From assembly GCF_902779965.1 (NCBI RefSeq), contig NZ_CACZDK010000022.1, forward strand, positions 45,187 through 109,186: DNA of 64,000 nucleotides, given 5' to 3'. The first letter of the stretch is position 1. Each line of letters opens with the position of its first letter. The translations under genes were made by a program, and so were the position numbers. This DNA is from Fibrobacter succinogenes (GTDB lineage: Bacteria; Fibrobacterota; Fibrobacteria; Fibrobacterales; Fibrobacteraceae). The notes beneath the pieces were generated by a model that was not told the origin of the DNA, made no database searches, and worked only from the letters and a program-made list of their open reading frames with translations. Below are positions 1-9,060 of this stretch, piece after piece.

Positions 1-638
1 ACCGCCAAGAGAGCCGCATTACCTTCGCCTTTTTCAAAAATATCTAAGTCTTCGGCTTTTGCAAAATCGCCCTTGATTCCAAACGAAGCAAACACTTCTT
101 TTTCAGCTAGCGCCTTCGCTTCGTCCAAAGACATTTTCCGTTCCAAGACCAAACGCGCAACACGTGAGTATTCCAAACTTGTAAGCACATTGACATTCAC
201 GTTTTTGCGCTCTTTGAGATTTGCAATCGCTGTAAGCCTTACAAATCCCGAGGACTTTTGTCCGCTAACTTCGTTGAGATAATAACCAGCTACTTCGAAA
301 ACAGCGCACGGCGAAGACAAGTTTATATTCTTGACTTCAAAATCGCCCTTGTCGCTATTGACAACACCATCGAAGCGCTCGCCTGTCGACTTGAACGTTT
401 TGCAGTCGATTCCCCGCACTGTCACCTCAGAACCTTTGACAAGCGGGCCCTTCTGCGCCACGCCAGCCACATTCAAATCGGCGATGATTCCCGCATCTTC
501 CGTAGTGCCGCCAGCAGTTTTATCGCCATCGGAACAAGCACAAAGCATAATCGCTACGAAAAACGCTAAAAAAGCATTCAGATGACGGATCAAGTCCGCC
601 ATGACGTATTTATGCAGTTTATTCCATTTCATACGCAT
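1..638 (-). CDS. FISUMP-type lipoprotein, 5' part only (runs off the left edge)
   Basis: This is the N-terminal part of a surface lipoprotein and the last gene of the operon that starts at 6422. The frame is open from 638 to base 1. The start at 638 has a weak purine-rich site (AGATGGAA) before it, and an in-frame ATG at 632 is an alternative. A basic signal peptide ends in the lipobox IMLCAC. The segment AGVAQKGPL that follows is the hallmark of the N-terminal domain shared by all lipoproteins in this region. The helical stretch with LTSLEYSRV and EDLDIFEKGEGNAALLAV is also conserved. The C-terminal FISUMP domain(s) must lie outside the window. Function is unknown, and outer-membrane or surface location is inferred from the lipobox. 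Confidence 0.85.
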   Translation of the reverse strand, partial: MRMKWNKLHKYVMADLIRHLNAFLAFFVAIMLCACSDGDKTAGGTTEDAGIIADLNVAGVAQKGPLVKGSEVTVRGIDCKTFKSTGERFDGVVNSDKGDFEVKNINLSSPCAVFEVAGYYLNEVSGQKSSGFVRLTAIANLKERKNVNVNVLTSLEYSRVARLVLERKMSLDEAKALAEKEVFASFGIKGDFAKAEDLDIFEKGEGNAALLA

Positions 639-672
639 TTCCATCTAATGACCATTGACCAACCACTACTTA

Positions 673-3012
673 CTAATTCTTTAAGCAACGGATTGAAAAC
701 CCGCTATCCTTGAAGTCGCCCGTGTAACCGGTACCACCATAAAAGATTCTGAACGAATAACCCAACTGTTTGTCACGCGTATTCTCAGTAATGCTCCAGA
801 AAAAGGCAGTCCGATTATCAGGAGCGAATTCTGAAAAATCATAATCACGATACTTATCCCCAACAGGATACGCTGAAAATCCATAATCATCGGTGCCGTT
901 AGCTTCTTCAAACCAGCCGACACGAGAAGCGAGCTTATAGCCAGCCACACTCGCATCATTCGAAACTTGGAAAATCAACGTACGCCATTCCGTCGTATCG
1001 GGCAAATGCCAACCTTCAGGGCAAATGCCTTGATACTTCGCGGGGAAACTACAATTCGTTAGGTATCCACAGAATTGCGGATTTTCGGCATCGTTTGCGA
1101 GCTTTATAGAATCAACCGCAGCAGCCCAAGTATAAAGTCGTCCACCAAATTCACAATTTTCAGGTTTATCGCCGTAGCACCAGTTTCTCTTCAAAAGGCT
1201 CGGGGTATTTACACTATCAGCATAATTCAAGTTCTGCGCCATCCAAATTTGAGTGCCGATTTTGACAGTCTTGTAAACTTGTCCGTCTCGTTTATCAACA
1301 ATAGAATCATATTTAATGTTCGGATTCAAGTGATCTTCTTTAGGAATGCTCCAATTAATGTCACGTGGAGACACATACGCTTCATCGCTGCTACTGCTGT
1401 TCAATACAGCATTATTCGAAGAGCTCGACAACGACACCGCAGCAGGCTCATCCCTAACGCAACGGACAGAAAGACCATTGTCCTTAAAGCCACAGGAAAA
1501 CCAAACAGAAGCATAAGAGAAATCTGCGGAACAAGAAGAACGATCATCTTTCGATTCTTCAGAAGCTGTCCAAAAATGAACATCTCGACTATCTTCAAAG
1601 AAAAATCGATCTCGATACTTTTCGCCAGCAGGGAAGGCTGAAAAGCCAAAATCATCAGTACCAGAATCTTCATACATTCCAATATGCGATTCCAGTCTTT
1701 CTCCGGCAATATCATCACCACCGGCAAAAGAAATCAGGGTTTTCCACTCGGTCGTATCCGGCAAATGCCAACCTTCAGGACAAATGCCCCGCACCTTTTC
1801 CGTAAACACGCAATGCTCACCAAAGCCACATTTCTGAGGTTTCTCGACATCTGTTGCAAGTTTCACAGAATCAATAATAGCAGCCCACGTGTACAAACGA
1901 CCCGCGACATCGCAATTTTCAGATCTGTACGCAAAGCACCAGCTACGCTTCAAAAGACTTGGAGTTTTCACGCTATCGGCATAATTCAGATTTTGAGCCA
2001 TCCATACCTGAGTGCCAATCGTCACCGTCTTGTAAACTTGTCCGTCACGGCTATCCACAATGGAGTCATACTTTATTTCAGGATTTAAGTACGCCTCCTT
2101 AGGAATACTCCAGTCAATATAGAAACCACTATAATTTACTGAAGGATACTCAACAAGTGCCGTTTCACCGAAGTTCTTTACGGATGTTTCAAATGAAGGA
2201 ATTTCACTTGCAAAGCCCCAACTTTCAATATTCTTTCGAATCGAATCAAGTTTACCATCGGCTGCGGCATCTTGAGCCCATTTCGCGATTTCAAGTTTTG
2301 CATAGGAATCGTACCATACGCCATTCTTTGCAAAAAATTCATTGAATCTTTCAAAATGTTCTTCAAGAGTCGTGTCTTCAAATTCCGCCTGCATCATCAC
2401 ACTTATAGCCAACAAAGCCGCATTGCCATCACCTGCTTCAAAGATGTTCAAGTCTTCGGCTTCGGCAAAATCACCCTTGATATTGAACACAGCAAATATT
2501 TCTTTTTCAGCCTGTTTTTTCGCGTCAGCTAAAGACATCTTGTTCACGGTAACCAAATACATCACGCGTTCGTATTCCAAATGAGTGAGCACGTTGATAT
2601 TCACACGATCTCGATTCTTGAGATTCGTCACCGCACGGAGTGTTAACTTTTCGGAAGACACCGCTCCTGTAATTTCGCTCAAGTAATAACCAGAGACCTC
2701 GAATACGGCGCATACCGAAGACAAATTAACGTCATCGACTTCATAGTCACCGCCGTTACTCTTGATAGTGGTTTCATAATACTCGCCTGTAGGCTCGAAT
2801 GTTCGGCAATTAATACCTTGCACACTCACGACAGAGCCCTTGACAAACGGACCTTTCTGGGCAACACCCGCCACGTTCAACTCGGCGATGATTCCCGCAT
2901 CTTCCGTGGTGCCGCCAGCCATGCCCTTATCATCAGAGCATGCCCAAAACATCGCCCCGACAATCAAGGCTTCTGCAATTTGGAACCATTTCTTAACCAA
3001 ACACTTGTTCAT
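673..3012 (-). CDS. FISUMP lipoprotein with two FISUMP domains (779 aa)
   Basis: This is a predicted lipoprotein with lipidated Cys25 in AMFWAC. I chose the ATG at 3012 because AGAAGGA lies five bases upstream; an in-frame ATG at 3039 would add nine residues and has no better site. The N-terminal domain shared with its neighbours (AGVAQKGPFVKGS) runs to about residue 290. Two FISUMP domains (TIGR02145) follow at about 321-536 and 576-779, each with RDGQVYKTV, WMAQNLNYAD, GRLYTWAA, GICPEGWHLPDTTEW and a final SVRC or SIRC block. A short Ser-rich linker joins them. The two domains are close copies, suggesting internal duplication. It is the third gene of the operon led by the 6422 regulator. 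The molecular role of FISUMP domains is unknown. Confidence 0.93.
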   Translation of the reverse strand: MNKCLVKKWFQIAEALIVGAMFWACSDDKGMAGGTTEDAGIIAELNVAGVAQKGPFVKGSVVSVQGINCRTFEPTGEYYETTIKSNGGDYEVDDVNLSSVCAVFEVSGYYLSEITGAVSSEKLTLRAVTNLKNRDRVNINVLTHLEYERVMYLVTVNKMSLADAKKQAEKEIFAVFNIKGDFAEAEDLNIFEAGDGNAALLAISVMMQAEFEDTTLEEHFERFNEFFAKNGVWYDSYAKLEIAKWAQDAAADGKLDSIRKNIESWGFASEIPSFETSVKNFGETALVEYPSVNYSGFYIDWSIPKEAYLNPEIKYDSIVDSRDGQVYKTVTIGTQVWMAQNLNYADSVKTPSLLKRSWCFAYRSENCDVAGRLYTWAAIIDSVKLATDVEKPQKCGFGEHCVFTEKVRGICPEGWHLPDTTEWKTLISFAGGDDIAGERLESHIGMYEDSGTDDFGFSAFPAGEKYRDRFFFEDSRDVHFWTASEESKDDRSSCSADFSYASVWFSCGFKDNGLSVRCVRDEPAAVSLSSSSNNAVLNSSSSDEAYVSPRDINWSIPKEDHLNPNIKYDSIVDKRDGQVYKTVKIGTQIWMAQNLNYADSVNTPSLLKRNWCYGDKPENCEFGGRLYTWAAAVDSIKLANDAENPQFCGYLTNCSFPAKYQGICPEGWHLPDTTEWRTLIFQVSNDASVAGYKLASRVGWFEEANGTDDYGFSAYPVGDKYRDYDFSEFAPDNRTAFFWSITENTRDKQLGYSFRIFYGGTGYTGDFKDSGFSIRCLKN

Positions 3013-3062
3013 ACGAATCCTTCTCTTTTTTCCAAACACGAATTAATTTTTATTTGAGCCTT

Positions 3063-5411
3063 CTAGTTCTTGATACAGCGGACAGACCTTGCATTGTACT
3101 TATACGACCAAGCCAATTTTGCATATCTCGAAGAATAATCCATTGCAAGCGCATACCCATCATCATGATCGCGACTCACAATACTCCAGAAATACGTCAA
3201 ACCTCCGGCGTAATCGAAATGAGGATTGATGGAGCGGTCTTCGTCTCGGTAATCATAACCACCGGCGGGTAAGGCAGAAAAGCCATACGGATTTTCATAG
3301 GATACACCCCAAGCCTCGTTCGCCTTCAACTTTGTAGCAGAACTATCGCCTACAAAATTGAGCAGCTCTCTAAATTCCGTCGTGTCAGGCAAATGCCATC
3401 CACTCGGGCAAACACCGCGAACTTTCCCTTCAAATTCGCAGACAACTTCATTACCGCATCCTTCTCCATCTTTACTGAATTGTGCAGCAGAATCCAGAGC
3501 CGCAGACCAAAGGTATAGACGTCCATACTTACCGCACGAATCCGGTTCATTCTTATAACAGAAACTAGAAGCGGAACCCGACCTAGTCTTTTGTTCATAA
3601 GCATAATTCAGATTTTGTGCCATCCAAATCTGATTACCGATTTTCACAGACTTGTATTTCTGATTATCGCGATCATCGACAAACTCACCATATTCAATCG
3701 AGGGGTTAAGGAAATCAAGTGCAGTCTTAGGCGGTTCCGCGCTGCTACTGCTTTCCACGCTAGACGAAGAAGCCACAGAGGAACTAGAAACGGCTGAACC
3801 CATGACGCAGCGGATTTGACTCATGCATATTGAGGGAGAAACCGAAGTAAAACCGCCCCCAGAAATTCCAATAGCATAATACATAGCACCATCGCCATCG
3901 AGAGAATCCGTCCAAAAGGTAGAAAGTCCATCATAACGGTCCCAATAACAATCTTCATACTTTTTTGAACTATCCTCCATCAAGGGTTCATAATACGGTA
4001 ACGTCATGGAAAATCCATATTCATTAGTATATCGGTCCCACACCTTACTAGACGTAAGTGGACTAATAAGATCCATGTTGTGCTTATTCCATACATAACC
4101 GACCAAAGAATCCATTTCATCATACGAAGGAAGATGCCAGCCGTCAGGGCAAACGTTCACAGCCTCTTCCCATGTGTAAATAAGTCCATGAACTGGGCAA
4201 GATTTTTCAGTCGCAGATGGGCAAAGTGCACTTGACGCATTGGGAGTCGCATAGTTCATGCTCTGCGCCATCCAAGTGATTCCATTGATTTCTACATACT
4301 TATAAACCTGGCCATCGCGTTTATCCGTAAATTCACCGTAAACAATATCCGGGTTCAAGTAAGAGTCTTTTGAATCGTCACTGGATCCTATCGCTCCGCT
4401 CCAGGATGACGAACTGCTTACGTCATTGCGAGGAGTCGAAGACGACGAAGCAATCTCCTTGCCGCTAGACAAAGCGCCCGAACTGCTGGACGTTTCGGCA
4501 GGCTCAACGTTCTTGCTACTGCTCGTCATTCCGGCCTTAGTGCCGAACGAACTGCTACTCAGCGTAACACTGTCGCCATTAGCAACGGCTTTCACGTACG
4601 TTTCGAACAGAGGAACTTCATCAGCGTAGCCCCAGCTTTCGATATTCTTGCGGATTGTATCAAGTTTGCCGTTAGCCGCAGCACTTGTAGCCCAATTTGC
4701 AATTTCTCTTTTCGTATCGCCATCCAACGAGCCGTTCTGCGAAATTGCCGCAGAATATTCATCCAAACGTTCCGCGATTTGCGATTCCTTTGCATCGGCC
4801 AAAGCCATCACGCTCACAGCCAAGAGCGCCGCATTGCCTTCGCCCTTTTCAAGGATATTCAAGTCTTCGGATTTCGCGACATCGCCATTGATGTTAAACG
4901 ATGCGAGAACTTCTTTTTCAGCCTGCTTTTTCGCTTCCGCAAACGTCTCGCCCTTTTCAGTCACCAAGTTCATCACGCGCTCGTATTCCAATTCCGTAAG
5001 CACGTTGATGTTCACATTCTTGCGATCCTTGAGGTTTGTCAGCGCATGGAGCGTCAGCTTTTCCGAAGACTTCTTTCCGGTGAGTTCGTTGAGGTAATAA
5101 CCCGAAACTTCGAACATAGCGCATGTAGACGACAAAGTAACACTATCAACAACAAATTCACCTTTATCGTTCTTGACAGAGCCTTCGAAAAGTTCGCTCG
5201 TAAATTTCAACGTCTTGCAATCAATTCCCTGCACAGTTACGGCAGAGCCCTTGACAAACGGCCCTTTCTGCGTCACACCCGCCACGTTCAATTCGGCGAC
5301 AATTCCCGCATCTTCCGTAGTACCGCCTGCAAAGCCGCCATCGTTCGAAGACGTGCAAGCCCCCAAAAGAGATAGAAACAAAAGAGTCGCTAAAAGTTTA
5401 TTCAAGTTCAT
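3063..5411 (-). CDS. FISUMP lipoprotein with two FISUMP domains (782 aa)
   Basis: The signal peptide ends in LLGAC, with lipidated Cys19. The start at 5411 has AAAGGAG upstream. The domain order is: the conserved N-terminal domain (AGVTQKGPFVKGS, about 38-275), a long Ser-rich linker (about 285-345), a first and more divergent FISUMP domain (about 360-545, WMAQSMNYA), a second Ser-rich linker, and a typical FISUMP domain (about 580-782, ending SVRCIKN). It is the first lipoprotein after the TIGR02147 gene at 5499-6422. The 87-base gap between them holds a copy of the dispersed GGATC...CTCAGGATGAC palindrome. Ser-rich linkers are typical of secreted Fibrobacter multidomain proteins. Ligand and function are unknown. 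Confidence 0.93.
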   Translation of the reverse strand: MNLNKLLATLLFLSLLGACTSSNDGGFAGGTTEDAGIVAELNVAGVTQKGPFVKGSAVTVQGIDCKTLKFTSELFEGSVKNDKGEFVVDSVTLSSTCAMFEVSGYYLNELTGKKSSEKLTLHALTNLKDRKNVNINVLTELEYERVMNLVTEKGETFAEAKKQAEKEVLASFNINGDVAKSEDLNILEKGEGNAALLAVSVMALADAKESQIAERLDEYSAAISQNGSLDGDTKREIANWATSAAANGKLDTIRKNIESWGYADEVPLFETYVKAVANGDSVTLSSSSFGTKAGMTSSSKNVEPAETSSSSGALSSGKEIASSSSTPRNDVSSSSSWSGAIGSSDDSKDSYLNPDIVYGEFTDKRDGQVYKYVEINGITWMAQSMNYATPNASSALCPSATEKSCPVHGLIYTWEEAVNVCPDGWHLPSYDEMDSLVGYVWNKHNMDLISPLTSSKVWDRYTNEYGFSMTLPYYEPLMEDSSKKYEDCYWDRYDGLSTFWTDSLDGDGAMYYAIGISGGGFTSVSPSICMSQIRCVMGSAVSSSSVASSSSVESSSSAEPPKTALDFLNPSIEYGEFVDDRDNQKYKSVKIGNQIWMAQNLNYAYEQKTRSGSASSFCYKNEPDSCGKYGRLYLWSAALDSAAQFSKDGEGCGNEVVCEFEGKVRGVCPSGWHLPDTTEFRELLNFVGDSSATKLKANEAWGVSYENPYGFSALPAGGYDYRDEDRSINPHFDYAGGLTYFWSIVSRDHDDGYALAMDYSSRYAKLAWSYKYNARSVRCIKN

Positions 5412-5450
5412 AAATTTTTTCTCCTTTCAACAACCCACAAACTTCACTGG

Positions 5451-5487
5451 ATCTTTCGCCTTTACAGGCTCCGCTCAGGATGACACC
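5451..5487. repeat. Dispersed palindromic repeat copy
   Basis: This is a degenerate copy of the window-wide element that begins CTGGATC-TTCG and ends GCTCAGGATGAC. It sits inside an operon, between the regulator (stop 5499) and the first lipoprotein (start 5411), so it would form a hairpin within the mRNA. Confidence 0.6.
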
Positions 5488-5498
5488 TAAATACACCC

Positions 5499-6422
5499 TC
5501 ATTTTCCAATCTCCTTTTCCTTAACACATACAACCGAACCCGGAGCATTTCCAGCATTCCCCGCGCATTCCGCATTTTCGCGGTGTTCATCACAGCCGGC
5601 ACAATTATCAATTCGTTCGCTCATCGGGAACAGTTGCAAATTCAAACGGTAAACCTGTTCCGTTTCATCCTCTTCGCTAGCAATCGCCACAATGCGACGG
5701 CGACAATCCGCAAGTTCTTTTTTAATTCGTTCGTAGGCACGGCGCGTAAGCCCCATCGTAATGCCCGACATATCGCGTTCCGACAGCGGCAAGTCCAATG
5801 CTTTGACCGCAAACTCTCCCATTTGGCGCTGCATGTCACGAGCCGCCACCGGAACCGCGTCTACGCTCCCCATCGAAACAGACTTATCCGTCTGGCAATA
5901 GTTACCGCTCTTGTCCTTCTTCAAGAGGTTCGCCTTCACCAAAAAATCTAGCGTTTCAGAAACTTCTGCCGCTGAAATCTTCGGTTTACAGGCACGCGCT
6001 ATTTCGAGAGGTTTTGCACCCGGCATGTGAGCGGCAAGCTCACGAATCACCGGGTTTTTCCACGATTTGAAGTAATCGAATTCCTCGTTCCCCAACACTC
6101 GGACCTTATGCGCCATCGCAAGCGCACAACGTTCTTCGAACGCCGATCTCTTCGCCTCGTCGTTTTTTGCATGGGCATAAGAAACCATCAGGACAAAATA
6201 GTCGTATTCAAAGCCGACAAGTCCCATGGCACCGGCAACCGACCCTGCGGAGCCAATGCTCAAATTCTTCTTGCCCTCGCAAACGTATTTCAGGTAAATC
6301 GGCGACGTAAAACCAGCCTTTCGAGCGAACTCACGCCACGTAAATGCCGAACAGCGCTTACGTTCATCGTAGTAGTCCTGGATGAACTTGCGATAATCGG
6401 TATATTCTACGATCTCCTTCAT
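5499..6422 (-). CDS. TIGR02147/DUF4423 family protein, probable DNA-binding regulator (307 aa)
   Basis: This is a Fibrobacter paralogous-family protein (TIGR02147). After a short N-terminal helix (YTDYRKFIQDYYDERKR), residues of about 25-65 read as a helix-turn-helix (REFARKAGFTSPIYLKYVCEG). The rest is the DUF4423 domain (SETLDFLVKANLL, RQMGEFAVKALD, YRLNLQLFPMSE). It heads an operon of three FISUMP lipoproteins. There is no Shine-Dalgarno site before the ATG. Instead TATATT lies seven bases upstream, suggesting a leaderless transcript. Four GAATACA half-sites lie upstream at 6455-6552. Its C-terminal tail of about 35 residues carries four Cys (CAGC ... C ... C) and is absent from the two paralogues in this window. 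The regulator role is inferred from the helix-turn-helix and the operators. Confidence 0.88.
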   Translation of the reverse strand: MKEIVEYTDYRKFIQDYYDERKRCSAFTWREFARKAGFTSPIYLKYVCEGKKNLSIGSAGSVAGAMGLVGFEYDYFVLMVSYAHAKNDEAKRSAFEERCALAMAHKVRVLGNEEFDYFKSWKNPVIRELAAHMPGAKPLEIARACKPKISAAEVSETLDFLVKANLLKKDKSGNYCQTDKSVSMGSVDAVPVAARDMQRQMGEFAVKALDLPLSERDMSGITMGLTRRAYERIKKELADCRRRIVAIASEEDETEQVYRLNLQLFPMSERIDNCAGCDEHRENAECAGNAGNAPGSVVCVKEKEIGK

Positions 6423-6427
6423 GTTTA

Positions 6428-6435
6428 CAAATATA
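6428..6435 (-). promoter_or_regulatory. -10-like element TATATTTG for a leaderless start
   Basis: On the minus strand TATATT ends exactly seven bases before the ATG at 6422, so transcription would begin at or next to the start codon. No ribosome-binding site is present. The same hexamer-7-ATG layout occurs before the paralogues at 9029 and 15936. Confidence 0.55.
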
Positions 6436-6454
6436 GCTAAACAAAATCATTTAG

Positions 6455-6552
6455 GAATACAAAATTGGCGTTTTTAGTCAAATTTTACCACTTTTAGCGT
6501 TTTTATAAAAATTTAAGCAATTTAGAATACAAACATGTATTCCAAGAATACA
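6455..6552. promoter_or_regulatory. Operator array of GAATACA half-sites
   Basis: Four copies of GAATACA are present: direct at 6455-6461, 6525-6531 and 6546-6552, and inverted at 6536-6542. The second and third form an 18-base palindrome. The first overlaps the region where a -35 element would lie. The arrangement matches the array at 9061-9159, where the half-site sequence differs. The likely ligand is the 5499-6422 regulator (inference). Confidence 0.6.
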
Positions 6553-6558
6553 AGAAAA

Positions 6559-6582
6559 CCCCGCGGCACTTTGTCCGCGGGG
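6559..6582 (-). terminator. Rho-independent terminator of the 9029-6692 operon
   Basis: A perfect 8-bp GC stem (CCCCGCGG/CCGCGGGG) with an 8-base loop is followed on the minus strand by TTTTCTT. The 24-base hairpin is identical to that at 9165-9188. Confidence 0.85.
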
Positions 6583-6610
6583 GCTTCCCTCCTTATTTAA
6601 AAGATTTTTT

Positions 6611-6690
6611 ATTCGGCGTCTTTCACGCAACGAACACTTTGTCCATAGTACTTGTAATTCCGGTACGCATAAGCATTGGTGTAGACGTTA
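6611..6690 (-). pseudogene. Orphan FISUMP C-terminal tail
   Basis: Directly after the stop of the 6692-8179 gene, the minus strand can be read as NVYTNAYAYRNYKYYGQ, then SVRCVKDAE and a stop at 6611. This is a second copy of that gene's own C-terminus (YIYTNSYTYQNSKSYGQ, then SVRCVKG), with DNA roughly 80% identical over about 65 bases. The orphan ends in the canonical family terminus SVRCVKD, whereas the intact gene carries an unusual extension, GDPSTAPVRPSN. It has no start codon and is taken as a remnant of tandem duplication or 3'-end replacement. Confidence 0.7.
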
Positions 6691-6691
6691 T

Positions 6692-8179
6692 TTAGTTAGA
6701 AGGCCTTACCGGCGCAGTCGAAGGATCCCCTTTGACGCAACGGACACTTTGTCCATAAGACTTGCTATTCTGATACGTATAAGAATTGGTATAAATGTAA
6801 TAAACATCCGAGCCCACCTTTTGCCAACTCGTTGCAGAAATTTTTCTTCCGGTCGGGAGTGCGGCAAAGCCGTAAAGATCCGTACCGTTATTGTCAGGCG
6901 TTCCGGCGTAGTCCCACCCGGTCAAGGCCTTGAGAGGCTCGCCAGCTACGCCGCCAGATCCTAACGCCACGCTCAACAACCCCCATTCATAGATTGACGG
7001 CAAATGCCAGCCATCAGGACAAATTCCCTGCACAGCGCGATCAAGTCCGCACTTTTTACCATAGCCGCAAACCAACGGTTCCTTCGAATCATTCGCCAAG
7101 GCAACAGAGTCAATTGCCGCCGCCCAGCTGTAATAACGACCGCCCACCTGGCAATTTTTTTCTTCATTATTGTAGCACCAGTTGCCGCCCTTCAAGCTCG
7201 GAGTCTTGACGCTATCGGCATAGTTCAGGTTTTCAGCCATCCACACCTGCGAATAATTCGAGTCTGGCACTTCAATTTTCACGACCTTGTAAACTTTCTT
7301 GTCGCGCGGGTCAATCATCGAAGCGGTCCCAAACTCTTCAACCACCTCTTCAAACGCAGGAATTTCATCGGACCCGCTCCACTTCTCTAGATTGTCGCGG
7401 ACTGTTTCAAATTTACCATCGTCCTTAGCAGCGCTTGCCCAATCCGCCATTTTCGTTTTTGTTTTTTCGTCGTTCCATTCACCAGTCTTCGTGATAGACG
7501 AAGCAATAGCATCTATACGATCTGTCAATTCTTCGGCATTCAAATCCGATTGCAACAACACACTCGTTGCAAGGAGGGTCGAGTTTCCATCGCCCTTTTC
7601 ATAAATGCTCATGCCTTCAAACGACTCAAAAAGGTCCATTATGCCCAACGAAGCAAGGACTTCTTTTTCGGCCTGCATTTTCGCATCGGCAAAGGACATT
7701 TTTTCTTTAGAGACAAGGTTCATCACGCGCTCGTATTCCAGTTCCGTGAGCACGTTGATGTTCACAGACTTTCTGTCGCTCAAATCCGAGATTGCATGAA
7801 GCGTCAACTTATTCGAAGACTTCTCACCAGTAAATTCATTGAGGTAATAGCCGGAGACCTCGAATAAAGCGCAAGACGCCGAGAGGTTCACATCGTCAAC
7901 GCCAAAGTCACCCTTGTTGCTCTTGACTTTTCCCGTGAATTTCTCCTCCGTGAATTCCATGGTCTTGCAGTCAAGGCCTTGCACCGTCACCTCAGACCCC
8001 TTCACGAACGGCCCCTTTTGCGCCAAGCCGGCCACATCCAGATCCTTGATGGCTACAACACCCGCATCACCCGAAGCACCGCCCGCGACCTTTTCAGAAG
8101 AACACGCCGCAAGAATCAAGGATACCACAGCAATGGCCGGAAAGACATTGCCAAATAATTTATACAAGTTATTTCTCAT
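6692..8179 (-). CDS. FISUMP lipoprotein with one FISUMP domain (495 aa)
   Basis: The signal peptide ends in LILAAC, with lipidated Cys26. The shared N-terminal domain (AGLAQKGPFVKGS) is followed by a helical region, then one FISUMP domain from about residue 292 (RDKKVYKVV, WMAENLNYAD, GRYYSWAAAID, GICPDGWHLPS, SVRCVKG). The protein ends with a non-family extension, GDPSTAPVRPSN. The start at 8179 lies inside the 3' end of the regulator gene (which stops at 8169), an 11-base overlap suggesting translational coupling. It is the only lipoprotein of this two-gene operon, which ends at the hairpin at 6559-6582. An orphan copy of its C-terminus follows its stop. Confidence 0.93.
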   Translation of the reverse strand: MRNNLYKLFGNVFPAIAVVSLILAACSSEKVAGGASGDAGVVAIKDLDVAGLAQKGPFVKGSEVTVQGLDCKTMEFTEEKFTGKVKSNKGDFGVDDVNLSASCALFEVSGYYLNEFTGEKSSNKLTLHAISDLSDRKSVNINVLTELEYERVMNLVSKEKMSFADAKMQAEKEVLASLGIMDLFESFEGMSIYEKGDGNSTLLATSVLLQSDLNAEELTDRIDAIASSITKTGEWNDEKTKTKMADWASAAKDDGKFETVRDNLEKWSGSDEIPAFEEVVEEFGTASMIDPRDKKVYKVVKIEVPDSNYSQVWMAENLNYADSVKTPSLKGGNWCYNNEEKNCQVGGRYYSWAAAIDSVALANDSKEPLVCGYGKKCGLDRAVQGICPDGWHLPSIYEWGLLSVALGSGGVAGEPLKALTGWDYAGTPDNNGTDLYGFAALPTGRKISATSWQKVGSDVYYIYTNSYTYQNSKSYGQSVRCVKGDPSTAPVRPSN

Positions 8180-9029
8180 TTTTCTCTTCCTTATTCAAAA
8201 CTGTTTCACTTTTATTCAGCCATTCGCTCATCGGGAACAACTGCATATTCAAACGATAAACGCAATCGGTTTCGTCATCGTCCGTCGCGATAGCCACCAC
8301 ACGCCGCCAAAAATCTTCCATTTCCTTTTTTATCCGTTCGTAAGCGCGATGCGTAAGGCCAAGCGTGTACCCCGACATCACGCGTTCCGAAAGCGGCAAG
8401 TCAAGCGACTGGATTGCAAATTCCCCCATCTGGCGCTGCAAATCACGAGCCGCCAAAGGTACCGCCTCCACAGGCGCCATCTTAATAGCCTTATCCGTTT
8501 GCTGGTAGTTTCCGCTCTTGTCCTTCTTCAAGAGTTTCGCCTTCACCAAAAAATCAAGCGTTTCAGAAACTTCGGCCGCCGAAATCTTTTGCTTGCAGGC
8601 ATGAGCTATTTCAAGAGGCTTTGCACCAGGCATGTGCGGGGCCAATTCGCGAATCACGGAATTTTTCCATGACTTAAAATAATTGAACTCTTCATCCCCA
8701 AGAACACGCATCTTGTGCGCCCGCGCCATTGCACAACGTTCTTCAAACGCGGCACGCTTCTCCCCATCGCTTTTCGCATGCGCATACGACACCATAAGAA
8801 CAAAATAATCATATTCAAAACCGACAAGCCCCATGGCATTCGCAACTGAGCCCGCCGATCCAACACTCAGATTTTTCTTGCCTTCGCAAACATACTTTAA
8901 ATAAACATCCGAAGAAAAGCCCGCCTTCTGGGCGAACGCATGCCAAGAAAACGCTGAAGTACGCTTACGTTCATCGTAGTAGTCCTGGATGAACTTGCGG
9001 TAATCTGTATATTCAACAATTTCCTTCAT
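8169..9029 (-). CDS. TIGR02147/DUF4423 family protein, probable DNA-binding regulator (286 aa)
   Basis: This is a close paralogue of the 5499-6422 protein: almost every block is shared, including the first 25 residues and the DUF4423 core. In the helix-turn-helix, the residues beginning the presumed recognition helix differ (GFSSDVYLK here, GFTSPIYLK there). The C-terminal Cys-rich tail is missing. The start at 9029 has TATATT seven bases upstream and no ribosome-binding site. Its four upstream half-sites read GAACAT(A) rather than GAATACA. It overlaps the lipoprotein gene by 11 bases. The predicted role is autoregulation and control of that lipoprotein (inference). Confidence 0.88.
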   Translation of the reverse strand: MKEIVEYTDYRKFIQDYYDERKRTSAFSWHAFAQKAGFSSDVYLKYVCEGKKNLSVGSAGSVANAMGLVGFEYDYFVLMVSYAHAKSDGEKRAAFEERCAMARAHKMRVLGDEEFNYFKSWKNSVIRELAPHMPGAKPLEIAHACKQKISAAEVSETLDFLVKAKLLKKDKSGNYQQTDKAIKMAPVEAVPLAARDLQRQMGEFAIQSLDLPLSERVMSGYTLGLTHRAYERIKKEMEDFWRRVVAIATDDDETDCVYRLNMQLFPMSEWLNKSETVLNKEEKNEK

Positions 9030-9034
9030 GAGTA

Positions 9035-9042
9035 CAAATATA
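9035..9042 (-). promoter_or_regulatory. -10-like element TATATTTG for a leaderless start
   Basis: TATATT on the minus strand ends seven bases before the ATG at 9029, with the same spacing as at 6428-6435. No Shine-Dalgarno sequence lies between it and the start. Confidence 0.55.
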
Positions 9043-9060
9043 ACTTTTCCGGCGTATTTA

